A stretch of 64,000 nt of DNA from contig CADFMD010000003.1 in assembly GCA_902835305.1 (NCBI GenBank), positions 1-64,000 on the forward strand, read 5' to 3'. This stretch comes from Coriobacteriaceae bacterium (GTDB lineage Bacteria; Actinomycetota; Coriobacteriia; Coriobacteriales; Coriobacteriaceae). The translations under genes and the position numbers were made by a program. How positions within the stretch are numbered: the stretch's first letter is position 1; every line of letters starts with the position of its first letter. Shown here in pieces: positions 1-8,025 of this stretch. The notes beneath the pieces were generated by a model. That model did not search any database. It saw only the letters and a list, made by a program, of their open reading frames with translations, and was not told the origin of the DNA.

Positions 1-300
1 GATGCGACACTGAATGTGTCCATCCTCGCAGTATCCGGTTCTCAAGGTGCACGCCCCGCGGCTGATCCGGTCCGACCGGGCCGCGCGGCAAGGAGATATA
101 TTGCCAGACCGCGAAGCGATGTGGGACGTCAATTCCACTCTTCACAAGTCCTACACAATATATCGCTTCCTATATAAATAATAGAAAGGCTGGTGCAGAA
201 ATACTGCACGTATCAGATGATGACCCTTCGGTTTAGAGATATATAAAGATCGGTCACCTGTAACTGTCTATCTACCCGCGCTTTTGCTATATAAACCAGC
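1..300 (-). promoter_or_regulatory. Possible leader of an rRNA operon lying left of the window
   Basis: No plausible gene is seen here. Read on the minus strand, the stretch at about 1-52 contains TTGAGAACCGGATA, which resembles the TTTGAGAACT-type boxA/antitermination sequence found in leaders and spacers of actinobacterial rRNA operons, followed by a small GACAC/GTGTC hairpin at 6-20. Upstream (100-300) the DNA is unusually AT-rich for this genome and has several TATATA blocks. This is an inference from motif resemblance only; the 16S gene itself is not in the window. Confidence 0.3.
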
Positions 301-316
301 GCTTTAGATAAGAAGA

Positions 317-345
317 GGGAGCGCCGCGCACAGCGCGACACTCCC
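317..345 (-). terminator. Terminator of the infC-rpmI-rplT operon
   Basis: Minus-strand hairpin with GGGAG/CTCCC outer and CGCGC/GCGCG inner pairs around an ACA loop, followed by TCTTCTTATCT. It lies about 20 bases after the rplT stop codon and is the expected operon end. Confidence 0.7.
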
Positions 346-366
346 CTAGCGATTCAAGAGAATCAA

Positions 367-726
367 TTAGGCCTCGAGAGCCTTCTTGGCGATGGTAGCC
401 AGCTCGTTGAAGGACTCGATGTCCTCGTAAGCCATCTGAGCCAGGACCTTGCGGTCGAGCTCGATACCGGCAACCTTCAGGCCGTGCATGAACTGAGAGT
501 AAGAGATGTCGTTCAGGCGAGCGGCAGCGTTGATACGGGTGATCCAGAGAGAGCGGATCTCGCGCTTCTTGTTGCGGCGATCACGATACTGATACTGCAG
601 GGAGTGCTGGACCTGCTCTTTAGCATGCTTGTAAGTACGCGAAGCGGCACCGTAGTAACCCTTCGCACGGTGCATAACGGTACGGCGCTTCTTCTTGGCG
701 GCAACAGCGCGCTTAATACGTGCCAT
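367..726 (-). CDS. rplT: 50S ribosomal protein L20
   Basis: The 119-residue product is a full-length L20, the large-subunit protein that binds 23S rRNA early in assembly and, in several bacteria, also represses its own operon. The basic N-terminus (MARIKRAVAAKKKRR) and the conserved segment RSLWITRINAA are typical of the family. It is the last gene of infC-rpmI-rplT, about 46 bases after rpmI and just before a terminator hairpin. The identification is secure. Confidence 0.98.
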   Translation of the reverse strand: MARIKRAVAAKKKRRTVMHRAKGYYGAASRTYKHAKEQVQHSLQYQYRDRRNKKREIRSLWITRINAAARLNDISYSQFMHGLKVAGIELDRKVLAQMAYEDIESFNELATIAKKALEA

Positions 727-772
727 GTTCTATCAACTCCTAGACGGTTAAACGAAAAACGGGAACGCGAAC

Positions 773-964
773 TTAGGCGAGACGCGACTTGATGACCTTG
801 CGGTCGGCAGCGGCAATCTCGGTCTCCTGACGGAAGCCACGCTTACGCTTGGTGGACTTCTTGCTCAGGATGTGGCTCTTGAAAGCCTTGGCGCGCATAA
901 GCTTGCCGGTACCAGTCTTGCGGAAACGCTTCTTGGTGCCGCTGTGGGACTTCATCTTAGGCAT
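773..964 (-). CDS. rpmI: 50S ribosomal protein L35
   Basis: The 63-residue, highly basic product starts MPKMKSHSGTKKRFRKTGTG, the signature of L35, and has normal length for the family. It is the middle gene of the infC operon, 32 bases after infC. An AAGGAGT ribosome binding site precedes the ATG on the minus strand. Confidence 0.98.
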   Translation of the reverse strand: MPKMKSHSGTKKRFRKTGTGKLMRAKAFKSHILSKKSTKRKRGFRQETEIAAADRKVIKSRLA

Positions 965-996
965 GAAATACTCCTTAATCGGTTACAGAACACTAG

Positions 997-1551
997 TTAC
1001 TTGGTATCGCTTGCCGCTTTATCCTCATCGAAGGCGCCCTTAATCGGAGCGAGCAGCATAAGCATGTTACGGCCTTCCATCTTAGGCTTGGACTCGACCG
1101 TAGCGTAAGGCTTGAGATCCTCGGCGAGACGCTCGAGAACGTTAAGACCCTGCTCCGGGTGAGCCATCTCACGGCCGCGGAACATGATGGTGATCTTAAC
1201 GCGTGCGCCCTTCTTGAGGAAACGCAGAACGTGGCCCTTCTTGGTCTCGTAGTCGCCAACGTCGATCTTGGGTCGGAACTTCATTTCCTTAACCTCGACC
1301 TTGGACTGGTTCTTGCGAGCAGCCTTGGCCTTCATGGCCTGCTGGTACTTGAACTTACCGTAGTCCATGACCTTGCAGACCGGCGGCTCCGCGTTGGGAG
1401 CGATCTCGACCAGGTCGAGACCCTGATCGTCAGCGACGCGCTGGGCATCGCGGATGGCGAACAGGCCGAGCTGAGAGCCATCGACGCCAATCAAACGGCA
1501 CGAAGATGCAGTGATCTCGTCGTTGATGCGGGTGTCATCAGACTTAGCTAT
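997..1551 (-). CDS. infC: Translation initiation factor IF-3, probable ATA start
   Basis: IF-3 binds the 30S subunit, keeps 50S off and proofreads the start codon and initiator tRNA. The product (184 residues from the chosen start) has the N-domain segment DTRINDEI and the C-domain KVMDYGKFKYQQ region. The first in-frame ATG, at 1566-1564, overlaps the GGAGGT ribosome binding site (1564-1559) and so cannot be used with it. The codon at the correct distance, eight bases after GGAGG, is ATA at 1551-1549, giving (M)AKSDDTRINDEI. Rare start codons are a known feature of infC and allow IF-3 to limit its own synthesis by rejecting them. First gene of the rpmI-rplT operon. Confidence 0.93.
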   Translation of the reverse strand: MAKSDDTRINDEITASSCRLIGVDGSQLGLFAIRDAQRVADDQGLDLVEIAPNAEPPVCKVMDYGKFKYQQAMKAKAARKNQSKVEVKEMKFRPKIDVGDYETKKGHVLRFLKKGARVKITIMFRGREMAHPEQGLNVLERLAEDLKPYATVESKPKMEGRNMLMLLAPIKGAFDEDKAASDTK

Positions 1552-1570
1552 TTTCCCTACCTCCATTCAT

Positions 1571-1604
1571 AAAAAAATAACCCGGCGCTTCTTTGCAACC
1601 AGGT
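1571..1604 (-). terminator. Candidate attenuator in the infC leader
   Basis: On the minus strand ACCTGG (1604-1599) can pair with CCGGGT (1585-1580, one G-T pair) around a 13-base loop, directly followed by TATTTTTTT (1579-1571), ending only about 20 bases before the infC start. This has the form of an intrinsic terminator in a leader. L20-controlled premature termination is known for this operon in Bacillus; whether it operates here is inference, and the stem is short. Confidence 0.4.
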
Positions 1605-1684
1605 CGTACACATAGACATCCTCGGTATGAGGAAGGGAATCTAAGTTGTATGACCAGTCAGCTGCTCATTGGCGCCAAAAGGTG

Positions 1685-1700
1685 GGAACCCTCGGGTTCC
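1685..1700 (-). promoter_or_regulatory. Leader hairpin upstream of infC
   Basis: A perfect 7-bp stem (GGAACCC, two-base loop, GGGTTCC) lies about 130 bases upstream of infC. With the candidate attenuator it could be part of an L20-responsive leader RNA. It could also be unrelated; the span 1605-1767 otherwise shows no gene. Confidence 0.3.
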
Positions 1701-1767
1701 TCTTTAGGGCATTGCGGGAACAACGCCTTGCGAATAATAACACGTACCGCGCGTTATCACATTACGT

Positions 1768-1845
1768 ACACGAAAAAGGGGTCTTGACCCCCTTGAACCC
1801 CTTGAACGCTCACTTGCATGTATGGTGCCCGAGGCGAGACTCGAA
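1768..1845 (-). repeat. Partial duplicate of the tRNA-Leu 3' end plus its terminator
   Basis: This segment repeats 1960-2029 almost exactly: an A5 run, the GGGGTC/GACCCC terminator stem, the spacer GAACGCTCACTTGCATGTA, and then 23 bases of the tRNA-Leu 3' end including CCA (1823-1845). The match breaks off after the T-arm sequence GACTCGAA. The copy carries a small internal CCCCTTGAA duplication. tRNA 3' ends are common integration sites, so this may be the scar of an element; slippage duplication is also possible. Confidence 0.8.
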
Positions 1846-1960
1846 GGGCCTTCGCTTCGCGAAGCCCCGGTCTTCGGGCGCACGGCGCCCTCGCCACGCT
1901 CCGCTACAAACAGGCCACAGGCCTGTTTGCTTAACGCTCCGCGCGCTCACGCGAGTTCGG
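1846..1960. repeat. Palindrome-rich segment between the two tRNA-Leu 3' copies
   Basis: About 115 bases with no reading frame of note but dense inverted repeats: AAACAGGCC-ACA-GGCCTGTTT (a perfect 9-bp stem), CTTCGCTTCGCGAAG and GGGCGCACGGCGCCC. The density of palindromes and the position between direct repeats suggest a small non-coding element rather than ordinary intergenic DNA. Confidence 0.5.
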
Positions 1961-1964
1961 CACG

Positions 1965-1985
1965 AAAAAGGGGGTCTTGACCCCC
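1965..1985 (-). terminator. Terminator of tRNA-Leu
   Basis: On the minus strand GGGGGTC and GACCCCC form a stem followed by TTTTT, about 20 bases after the tRNA CCA end. The same structure is repeated at 1773-1792 in the duplicate. Confidence 0.75.
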
Positions 1986-2006
1986 TTGAACGCTCACTTG
2001 CATGTA

Positions 2007-2093
2007 TGGTGCCCGAGGCGAGACTCGAACTCGCACGTTGTTGCCAACGGTGGATTTTGAGTCCACTGCGTCTGCCAATTCCGCCACTCGGGC
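2007..2093 (-). tRNA. tRNA-Leu (anticodon CAA)
   Basis: An 87-base class II tRNA with 7-bp acceptor stem GCCCGAG/CTCGGGC, anticodon loop CTCAAAA giving anticodon CAA, a long variable arm, the T-arm GAGTTCGAGTCTC and an encoded CCA end. It decodes UUG. It precedes infC on the same strand. Confidence 0.96.
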
Positions 2094-2132
2094 ACGTAAT
2101 GCGTGAGTTAGTTTATCACAGCTTTCTGTTGA

Positions 2133-3566
2133 TTAGTCCGAAAATGGAACTTCAAGCATTTCGACGAGCTCGACCGTGCGGAGCATCTCGCGCTGACGGC
2201 ATCCACGACCGTCGACCGAGGCCTCACCCATCTGGTTGTCGTAGGGGTCCTCGCGCATACCGTCGAAAGCAGGCACAAACTCAGCCTGGAATCGATCGTT
2301 GGCCACCATACGCCACGGGTCGAGATTGCCAAAGTAGTGGCGACGACGCCATTCCTCCCCCATCCTGCGCGCCGAGGAACCAAACGATACGTCGGCGTTA
2401 AGCCAACCGGTCTGTGGCGTATAGAACTCAGCCCAATCGTGCGGCCCCAACGAATCGGGCGCAACATACAGGCCGCTCTGCCAACGGGCAGGAACGCCCG
2501 CAATGCGGCACATGGTGATAAACGTGAGCGCCATAACGCCGCAATCGCCGCGGAGCGAATGCGCACAGTCGTCGGCAATAGATCCCAAAAGCAGGTACGG
2601 TGGCTGATAGCGATAGTCGATATGCTGTGTCAGGTAATCATAGATAGCACGAGCGCGTTCGAGCGGATCCTCGAGCCCGTCAACGACATGTTCGGTCAGT
2701 TGTTGTAAATATGGCGTGAACGCAATGTGCGGACGGTCCTCGGAGGTGTCCTCGGGCAGCGGCGCGTCCATACACGGATGCGCCGGAAGCGCACCTCCAT
2801 AGATATCACGATAAGCGGCATCGATATGATAGCGATAGGTCACCGAGAATGAATGTTCGGTCGAAGATGTCCAGGAGGCAGTACGAGCCGAAACGTTCTC
2901 AGAGGCAACGGTGCCCTCCGACGTCATATCGAGAACCTCGATATAAGACTGTTGACGACAGGCGGCGGCAACGGGTAGCCACGCGCGAACAGTCTCTCCC
3001 TCCAGAGCCCCGGGGACAGACACGGATGCCTTAAGCGTGATGGCACGAGCCAACCCGTTTTGCGACTCCATCTCCCTGAGCATCTGGTTACGCAGCGCGA
3101 TGCCATCCGTAGAATCGGGACGCAGGCCCGGAACCTCCTTAGGGTACACGCGAAGCGAATCGAGGAAGTTGTCGAGTACGAACAGCTCGCCATCGATAAA
3201 GCGCCAATCAATACGCTTACGGTCAATCAGATCGTCAAACTGCTCCTCGGTAAACTCAGGCCACTCCTCGCGAACCATCGCAATAGCCCGATCGCGCGAC
3301 ACCGAAAAATGAAGCGGCGTCTCGAGCATGCGATACCGCTCGGCACGAACACAAGCAGCCAGCGAAGGCTCAGGGTTCTGCTCCAAAAGGCGATCGCAGG
3401 CAGCAACAGCCTGCGTCAAATATCCGGCATCCTTAAGACGAAGAATCTCAGGCGGTAGCCCAATATCGAGATGGCGAAAATCATCACAGCAAACATCGAC
3501 AGAGCAACCAACAGGACCCTCGTCAATAACCTCCCCATCCGAAGGCAGCACATCAATAACAGCCAT
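2133..3566 (-). CDS. Transglutaminase-like domain protein
   Basis: The product (477 residues) carries a transglutaminase/protease-like core near its C-terminus with a complete Cys-His-Asp triad: Cys342 in RGDCGVM, His376 in GPHDWAEFY and Asp392 in LNADVSFG. The first 200 residues are helical and of unknown function. No signal peptide is evident, so it is probably cytoplasmic. The ATG at 3566 was preferred over the ATG at 3602 because it has GGAG six bases upstream; the latter has none. Substrate unknown; such proteins include peptidases and crosslinking enzymes. It stands alone, between tRNA-Leu and fba. Confidence 0.75.
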   Translation of the reverse strand: MAVIDVLPSDGEVIDEGPVGCSVDVCCDDFRHLDIGLPPEILRLKDAGYLTQAVAACDRLLEQNPEPSLAACVRAERYRMLETPLHFSVSRDRAIAMVREEWPEFTEEQFDDLIDRKRIDWRFIDGELFVLDNFLDSLRVYPKEVPGLRPDSTDGIALRNQMLREMESQNGLARAITLKASVSVPGALEGETVRAWLPVAAACRQQSYIEVLDMTSEGTVASENVSARTASWTSSTEHSFSVTYRYHIDAAYRDIYGGALPAHPCMDAPLPEDTSEDRPHIAFTPYLQQLTEHVVDGLEDPLERARAIYDYLTQHIDYRYQPPYLLLGSIADDCAHSLRGDCGVMALTFITMCRIAGVPARWQSGLYVAPDSLGPHDWAEFYTPQTGWLNADVSFGSSARRMGEEWRRRHYFGNLDPWRMVANDRFQAEFVPAFDGMREDPYDNQMGEASVDGRGCRQREMLRTVELVEMLEVPFSD

Positions 3567-3710
3567 ACCAAACTCCAAGTCATTAGAACTCTTGAAGCAC
3601 ATTGTAGCGAGATAAAAAAGAAAGCCCCAACAAAGGAGCCATCAACACCGATAAACGGTAGCCAAAAATGAAATCAGCCCAGTAACCCTGTAGCGAGTTA
3701 ACGAAGGAGA

Positions 3711-3793
3711 CCCCGTTCGCCCGGAGCTTTTCCCATTGCGCGACTTCTGGCAAAGCCAGGTGAGCGCAAGGGAAAAGCGTAGGGCGAACGGGG
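3711..3793. repeat. Long three-part hairpin upstream of the transglutaminase-like gene
   Basis: Three nested inverted repeats share one axis: CCCCGTTCGCCC (3711-3722) with GGGCGAACGGGG (3782-3793); GCTTTTCCC..TGCGC (about 3726-3741) with GCGCA.GGGAAAAGC (about 3764-3778); and CTGGC-AAA-GCCAG at the tip. It sits between the fba stop (3821) and the next gene's start (3566). It lacks a T-run, so it is not a simple terminator; it may be a MITE/REP-like element or an RNA processing site. Confidence 0.65.
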
Positions 3794-3820
3794 CCTCCGG
3801 CGGGAAAGTTAAACCGCTAC

Positions 3821-4687
3821 TTACGCCTTGTTGACGGAGCCAAACTCCTCCATGAGCTCCTTGGTGCGGGCAACGATGTTGTCGCGACCAGGCTTGAGGA
3901 GCTTGCGGGGGTCGAAGCCCTTGCCCTGCTGATCCTTGCCAGCCTCGATGTACTCGCGGACGCCCTTGGCGAAGACGAGCTGCAGGTCGGTGTTGACGTT
4001 GATCTTGGAGATGCCCAGGGAGATGGCCTTCTTGATCTGATCCTCGGGGATGCCGGTGCCACCGTGCAGGACGAGGGGCAGGTCGCCGGTCTGGGCCTTG
4101 ATCTCGCCCAGACGCTCGAAGGAAAGGCCAGCCCAGTCGGCGGGATACACGCCGTGGATGTTGCCGATGCCGCAGGCGAGGAAGTCGACGCCCAGGTCAG
4201 CGATCTGCTTGCACTCAGCAGGATCAGCGAGCTCGCCGCTGGAGGTCACGCCGTCCTCGGTGCCGCCGATGCCGCCGACCTCGGCCTCGATGGACATGCC
4301 CTTGGAGTGGGCAAGCTCAACGAGCTCCTTGGTGCGGTCGAGGTTAAGCTGGAAGGTCTCCTCGTGAGAGCCGTCATACATGATGGACGTGAAGCCGGCC
4401 TCGATGCACTTGAAGCAGTCCTCGTAAGAACCGTGATCGAGGTGAAGGGCGACGGGAACGGTAACGCCCGTGGCCTCGACGGCAGCCTTGACCATGTCGG
4501 CGCAGACCTTGAAACCGCCCATCCACTTAGCGGCACCAGCGGTGCACTGAAGGATCAGCGGAGACTTGGCCTCCTCGGCGGCCTGGAGAATAGCCAGGGT
4601 CCACTCGAGGTTGTTGGTGTTGAAGGCACCGAGACCGTACTTGCCGGCTTCGGCCTTCTTGAGCATGTCTGCTGCGTTGACGAGCAT
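3821..4687 (-). CDS. fba: Class II fructose-bisphosphate aldolase
   Basis: A zinc-dependent aldolase that cleaves fructose 1,6-bisphosphate to dihydroxyacetone phosphate and glyceraldehyde 3-phosphate in glycolysis. The 288-residue protein has the family signature HLDHGSYED (residues 82-90, with zinc/catalytic residues), the glycine motif LHGGTG and the GIGNIHG segment. The start at 4687 follows a strong GGAGG site at seven bases; the longer frame upstream has no such site. It is monocistronic, with a promoter-like pair just upstream. Confidence 0.95.
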   Translation of the reverse strand: MLVNAADMLKKAEAGKYGLGAFNTNNLEWTLAILQAAEEAKSPLILQCTAGAAKWMGGFKVCADMVKAAVEATGVTVPVALHLDHGSYEDCFKCIEAGFTSIMYDGSHEETFQLNLDRTKELVELAHSKGMSIEAEVGGIGGTEDGVTSSGELADPAECKQIADLGVDFLACGIGNIHGVYPADWAGLSFERLGEIKAQTGDLPLVLHGGTGIPEDQIKKAISLGISKINVNTDLQLVFAKGVREYIEAGKDQQGKGFDPRKLLKPGRDNIVARTKELMEEFGSVNKA

Positions 4688-4727
4688 AAAAGAAACCTCC
4701 TGTAAGGTTGCTCCGATAACGCCTGAG

Positions 4728-4755
4728 ATTTTACCACGGCGCACCCGAGCGTAAA
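4728..4755 (-). promoter_or_regulatory. Probable fba promoter
   Basis: On the minus strand TTTACG (4755-4750) and TAAAAT (4733-4728) are separated by 16 bases, giving a start point about 35 bases before the fba ATG. It is a sigma-70-type match by eye. Confidence 0.45.
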
Positions 4756-4881
4756 CGTTCGTTTGTTCACGAATATCGTCCAAACAGACTTTTTTGACCG
4801 TTTGCCCTACGGAATCGGCCCGTTGGGGAAAAATAGCTTGACGTTTGGACGCTTCTCGTGCTTCAAAAGCCGACTATTAAG

Positions 4882-5565
4882 CTACATCTGCATGAAAGGG
4901 TTCTGCATGAGCTCGCGTGCCATGGTGGTCGAATCGCCATGGCCGGTTAGGCAAACGGTATCGGGTGGGAGAAGCCGGGCGAGCTTGGAGAGCGAGCGCA
5001 GAATCGCTGCCTCGTCGCCACCGGCAAGATCGGTGCGGCCGTGGCTGCCCGGGAATAGCGTGTCGCCCACAAAGGCAATGTTCCCCTGCTCGGTGGCAGC
5101 AAACAAGACGATACCGCCCGGCGTATGCCCGGGTGTCTCGATAACCTGCAGGCAAATGTCACCCAGCTCAATGGTGTCGCCCTCGGCGAGCAGGCGCGTC
5201 GGCTCCCCGGGGCCAGGCGTCTCAATGCCCCACATAGCTCGTTGTTCCTCGATGTTCGCATGCGGCACCGTCACATCCTTAGCACACAGCTCATACTGGC
5301 AGTCCTCGCCAACGGTGGTTCGCACGCCGGCAACACCACCAACATGATCGGCATGGCCATGAGTGCATACGGCGCCAAGCACGCGTACGCCGGGATGCTC
5401 GGCCCGAATATGCTCCACCAAGCGCTCGCCTTCCCATGCGGGATCGATAATCACGCACTCATTGGCCGAAATAACAGCATAGCTATTGGTCTGAATGGGA
5501 CCGTTTACGAGCGTCTCGATCTCGACCGATCCCTTGGGAGTTACATCCAAGGGCACAGCACTCAT
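4882..5565 (-). CDS. MBL-fold metallo-hydrolase (glyoxalase II-like)
   Basis: The 227-residue cytoplasmic protein has the metallo-beta-lactamase signature THGHADH (residues 68-74), a further metal histidine in ETPGHTPG, the aspartate of VGDTLF and the closing motif LTGHGD. This is the arrangement of hydroxyacylglutathione hydrolase-like enzymes, which hydrolyse thioesters. A rel-linked MBL hydrolase of this type is common in Gram-positives (recJ-rel-hydrolase order). The exact substrate is not known. The ATG follows a GAGAGG site. Confidence 0.85.
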   Translation of the reverse strand: MSAVPLDVTPKGSVEIETLVNGPIQTNSYAVISANECVIIDPAWEGERLVEHIRAEHPGVRVLGAVCTHGHADHVGGVAGVRTTVGEDCQYELCAKDVTVPHANIEEQRAMWGIETPGPGEPTRLLAEGDTIELGDICLQVIETPGHTPGGIVLFAATEQGNIAFVGDTLFPGSHGRTDLAGGDEAAILRSLSKLARLLPPDTVCLTGHGDSTTMARELMQNPFMQM

Positions 5566-5649
5566 GTCCCTCTCCTCTCTATAAAACTCGAGGCATCAAA
5601 CGATGCCTCGAGTGTAGCGAATATCGATAATGTGGCACGTTCGTCGCGA

Positions 5650-8010
5650 CTAAACGCGGCGCTTAAGCTGGGCTCCACCCTCGCCGGGCATCAGGCGGCG
5701 CGCGTCGTAGACCGAGTCAACGCTGCTGATGGAGGCCAGCAGCGGATCCAGACCACTCGCGTCCGAAATCTCGACCATAAAGCGCAGGGTTGCAATACCC
5801 TCGCGGTTGGTCGACGTGGCGGCAGAAAGGATATTGCCGCCCGCATCGCCAATGGCGATGGTGACGTCCTTGAGCAAGCCCATACGATCCAGGCACTCGA
5901 CCACGATCTCGACCTGGAAGAGGGTGTCGGCAGCGCCGTCCCACTCCACTTCGATCATGCGCTCGGGATGCTCCATAAGACCCTTGACGTTGGGGCAGTT
6001 GGCGCGATGCACCGAAACGCCACGACCGCGCGTGATGAAACCGACGATGTCGTCGCCCGTCACCGGATTGCAGCAATGCGCCAGACGGACCAGCAGGCCG
6101 CTGTTGCTCTCGCCCTTGACGATAATGCCGTTGCTGGCGCTCTTGCCGCGCTTTTGCGGCTTGCGGTTGGAGCCGCGGGCAGGCTGTTTGACGACCTCGG
6201 CGATAGCCTCGGCCTTGGAGAGCTGCTCCTCGGGCTTGGGGTCCAAGATCTGCTCGACTTTGTTGCCCACGGCACGCGGGGCGACTTTGCCCGCCCCAAC
6301 GGCTGCGAACAGGTCCTCGAGCTGCTTGTAGTTAAACTGCTCCGCCACAGCATTGAGCGCACGCGTGGAACGCGGCGTAGAGATGCCATAGCCGCGCTTG
6401 CGCAGGTCCTTGGCCAGTATATCGCGGCCGGCAGCAGCGTCATCGTCTTTGGTCGCGGCGGCGAAGTAACGGCGGATCTTTGACTTGGCGGAAGGTGTCT
6501 TAACGATCTTGAGCCAATCACGCGACGGCTTGGAACTCTTGTTGGTCAGGATCTCGACACGGTCACCCGTCTTGATTTCGTGCGTGAGCGGCGCCACCGC
6601 ACCGTTAATCTTGGCGCCGACGCAGTGGTTGCCGACCTCGGTATGAACGGCGTAGGCAAAGTCGAGCGGCGTAGAGCCGGCACGAAGCGCCATGACCTCA
6701 CCCTTGGGCGTAAAGACAAAAATCTCCTGGTCAAACAAGTCAACCTTCAGCGAGTGCAGGTATTCCTTGGCGTCGGTAATCTCGTCAGAAGCCGCCCAAT
6801 CGAGCGAATGCTTGAGCCAGTTAATCTGGTCGTCCAAACGTTGAGCGTCATTGGTCTTGGAAGCAGACGATCCGCCCGATTTCTTATACAGCCAGTGGGC
6901 GGCAATGCCGTACTCGGCCTGCTCATGCATCTCGTAGGTTCGAATCTGAATCTCGAGCGGACGAGCTGTGGGGCCGATAACCGTCGTATGGAGCGACTGG
7001 TAGTTATTGACCTTGGGCATGGCGATATAGTCTTTAAAGCGACCGGGCATGGGGTGCCATAGTGTGTGCACCGCGCCGAGCGTGGAGTAGCAATCGCGCA
7101 CCGAATGCGTGATGACGCGCAGTGCCACCAGGTCGTAGATCTCGGAGAATTCCTTGCCCTTGCGCTTCATCTTTTGGTAAATGGACCAATAGTGCTTGGA
7201 GCGGCCATTAATCTGGAAGCCCTCCAGGCCAATGCGGTTAAGCTCATCGGTGAGCGTCTTGATGGTCTCGGCCAGATAGCGCTCGCGAACCTCGCGCGAC
7301 TCAGCCACCATGCGCGCGATGCGCTGGTAGGCATCGGGCTCCAGGTAGAAGAAGGACAGGTCCTCGAGCTCCCACTTAATAGAGCTCATGCCCAGACGGT
7401 CGGCCAGGGGCGCGTACACGTCCATGGTCTCGCGAGCCTTAAACAGGCGACGGTCCTCGCGCAGGGCTGCAAGGGTGCGCATGTTATGCAGGCGGTCGGC
7501 AAGCTTAACGATAATGACGCGGATGTCCTTGGACATGGCGAGGAACATCTTGCGCAGCGTAAGCGCCTGCTTCTCGTCCATGCTATCGACTTCAATGTTG
7601 GTGAGCTTGGTCACGCCATCGACGAGCTCGGCCACCGTATCGCCAAACAGGCCGGAAACATCGGCAAGCGAGGTCTCGGTGTCCTCGACGGTATCGTGCA
7701 GCAGCGCGGCGCACACCACATCGCAGTCCATCTTGAGGTCGGCCAAAATGATGGCCACCTCGACGGGATGGTTGATGTACATCTCACCCGAGCGGCGCTT
7801 TTGGTTGCAGTGCTTCTCGGCAGCAAAGCAATAGGCCTGCTCCACCTTAGAGAAGTCGTCCTCATTCATATATTTGAGGCACAGGCGCTCCAGCTTGTCG
7901 TAGCTGTCCGCCATAATCTCGGGCGGCAGCTCATCGGCATGCTTATAGTGCTCCATCTCCGAAAACGGCTGGAGGGTGGAATCATGGGCGGTACGGGCTG
8001 CGGCATCCAT
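5650..8010 (-). CDS. rel: Bifunctional (p)ppGpp synthetase/hydrolase
   Basis: A long RSH protein of 786 residues that makes ppGpp from GTP/GDP and ATP under amino acid starvation and can hydrolyse it. It has the N-terminal HD hydrolase domain with intact HDTVEDT, the synthetase domain with FKDYIAMPK and YQSLHTTV, a TGS domain (DLFDQEIFVFTPKGE onwards) and a C-terminal ACT domain. Both catalytic halves look complete, so it should be bifunctional. The start at 8010 follows a GGGGA site. It lies 15 bases after the recJ-like gene, probably co-transcribed with it. Confidence 0.95.
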   Translation of the reverse strand: MDAAARTAHDSTLQPFSEMEHYKHADELPPEIMADSYDKLERLCLKYMNEDDFSKVEQAYCFAAEKHCNQKRRSGEMYINHPVEVAIILADLKMDCDVVCAALLHDTVEDTETSLADVSGLFGDTVAELVDGVTKLTNIEVDSMDEKQALTLRKMFLAMSKDIRVIIVKLADRLHNMRTLAALREDRRLFKARETMDVYAPLADRLGMSSIKWELEDLSFFYLEPDAYQRIARMVAESREVRERYLAETIKTLTDELNRIGLEGFQINGRSKHYWSIYQKMKRKGKEFSEIYDLVALRVITHSVRDCYSTLGAVHTLWHPMPGRFKDYIAMPKVNNYQSLHTTVIGPTARPLEIQIRTYEMHEQAEYGIAAHWLYKKSGGSSASKTNDAQRLDDQINWLKHSLDWAASDEITDAKEYLHSLKVDLFDQEIFVFTPKGEVMALRAGSTPLDFAYAVHTEVGNHCVGAKINGAVAPLTHEIKTGDRVEILTNKSSKPSRDWLKIVKTPSAKSKIRRYFAAATKDDDAAAGRDILAKDLRKRGYGISTPRSTRALNAVAEQFNYKQLEDLFAAVGAGKVAPRAVGNKVEQILDPKPEEQLSKAEAIAEVVKQPARGSNRKPQKRGKSASNGIIVKGESNSGLLVRLAHCCNPVTGDDIVGFITRGRGVSVHRANCPNVKGLMEHPERMIEVEWDGAADTLFQVEIVVECLDRMGLLKDVTIAIGDAGGNILSAATSTNREGIATLRFMVEISDASGLDPLLASISSVDSVYDARRLMPGEGGAQLKRRV

Positions 8011-8025
8011 CGAGGTCCCCTTCCC

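Noticed and set aside
1564..1566. ATG as the infC start codon
   Set aside because: It overlaps the GGAGGT ribosome binding site; the ATA at 1551 has correct spacing and fits the IF-3 N-terminus.
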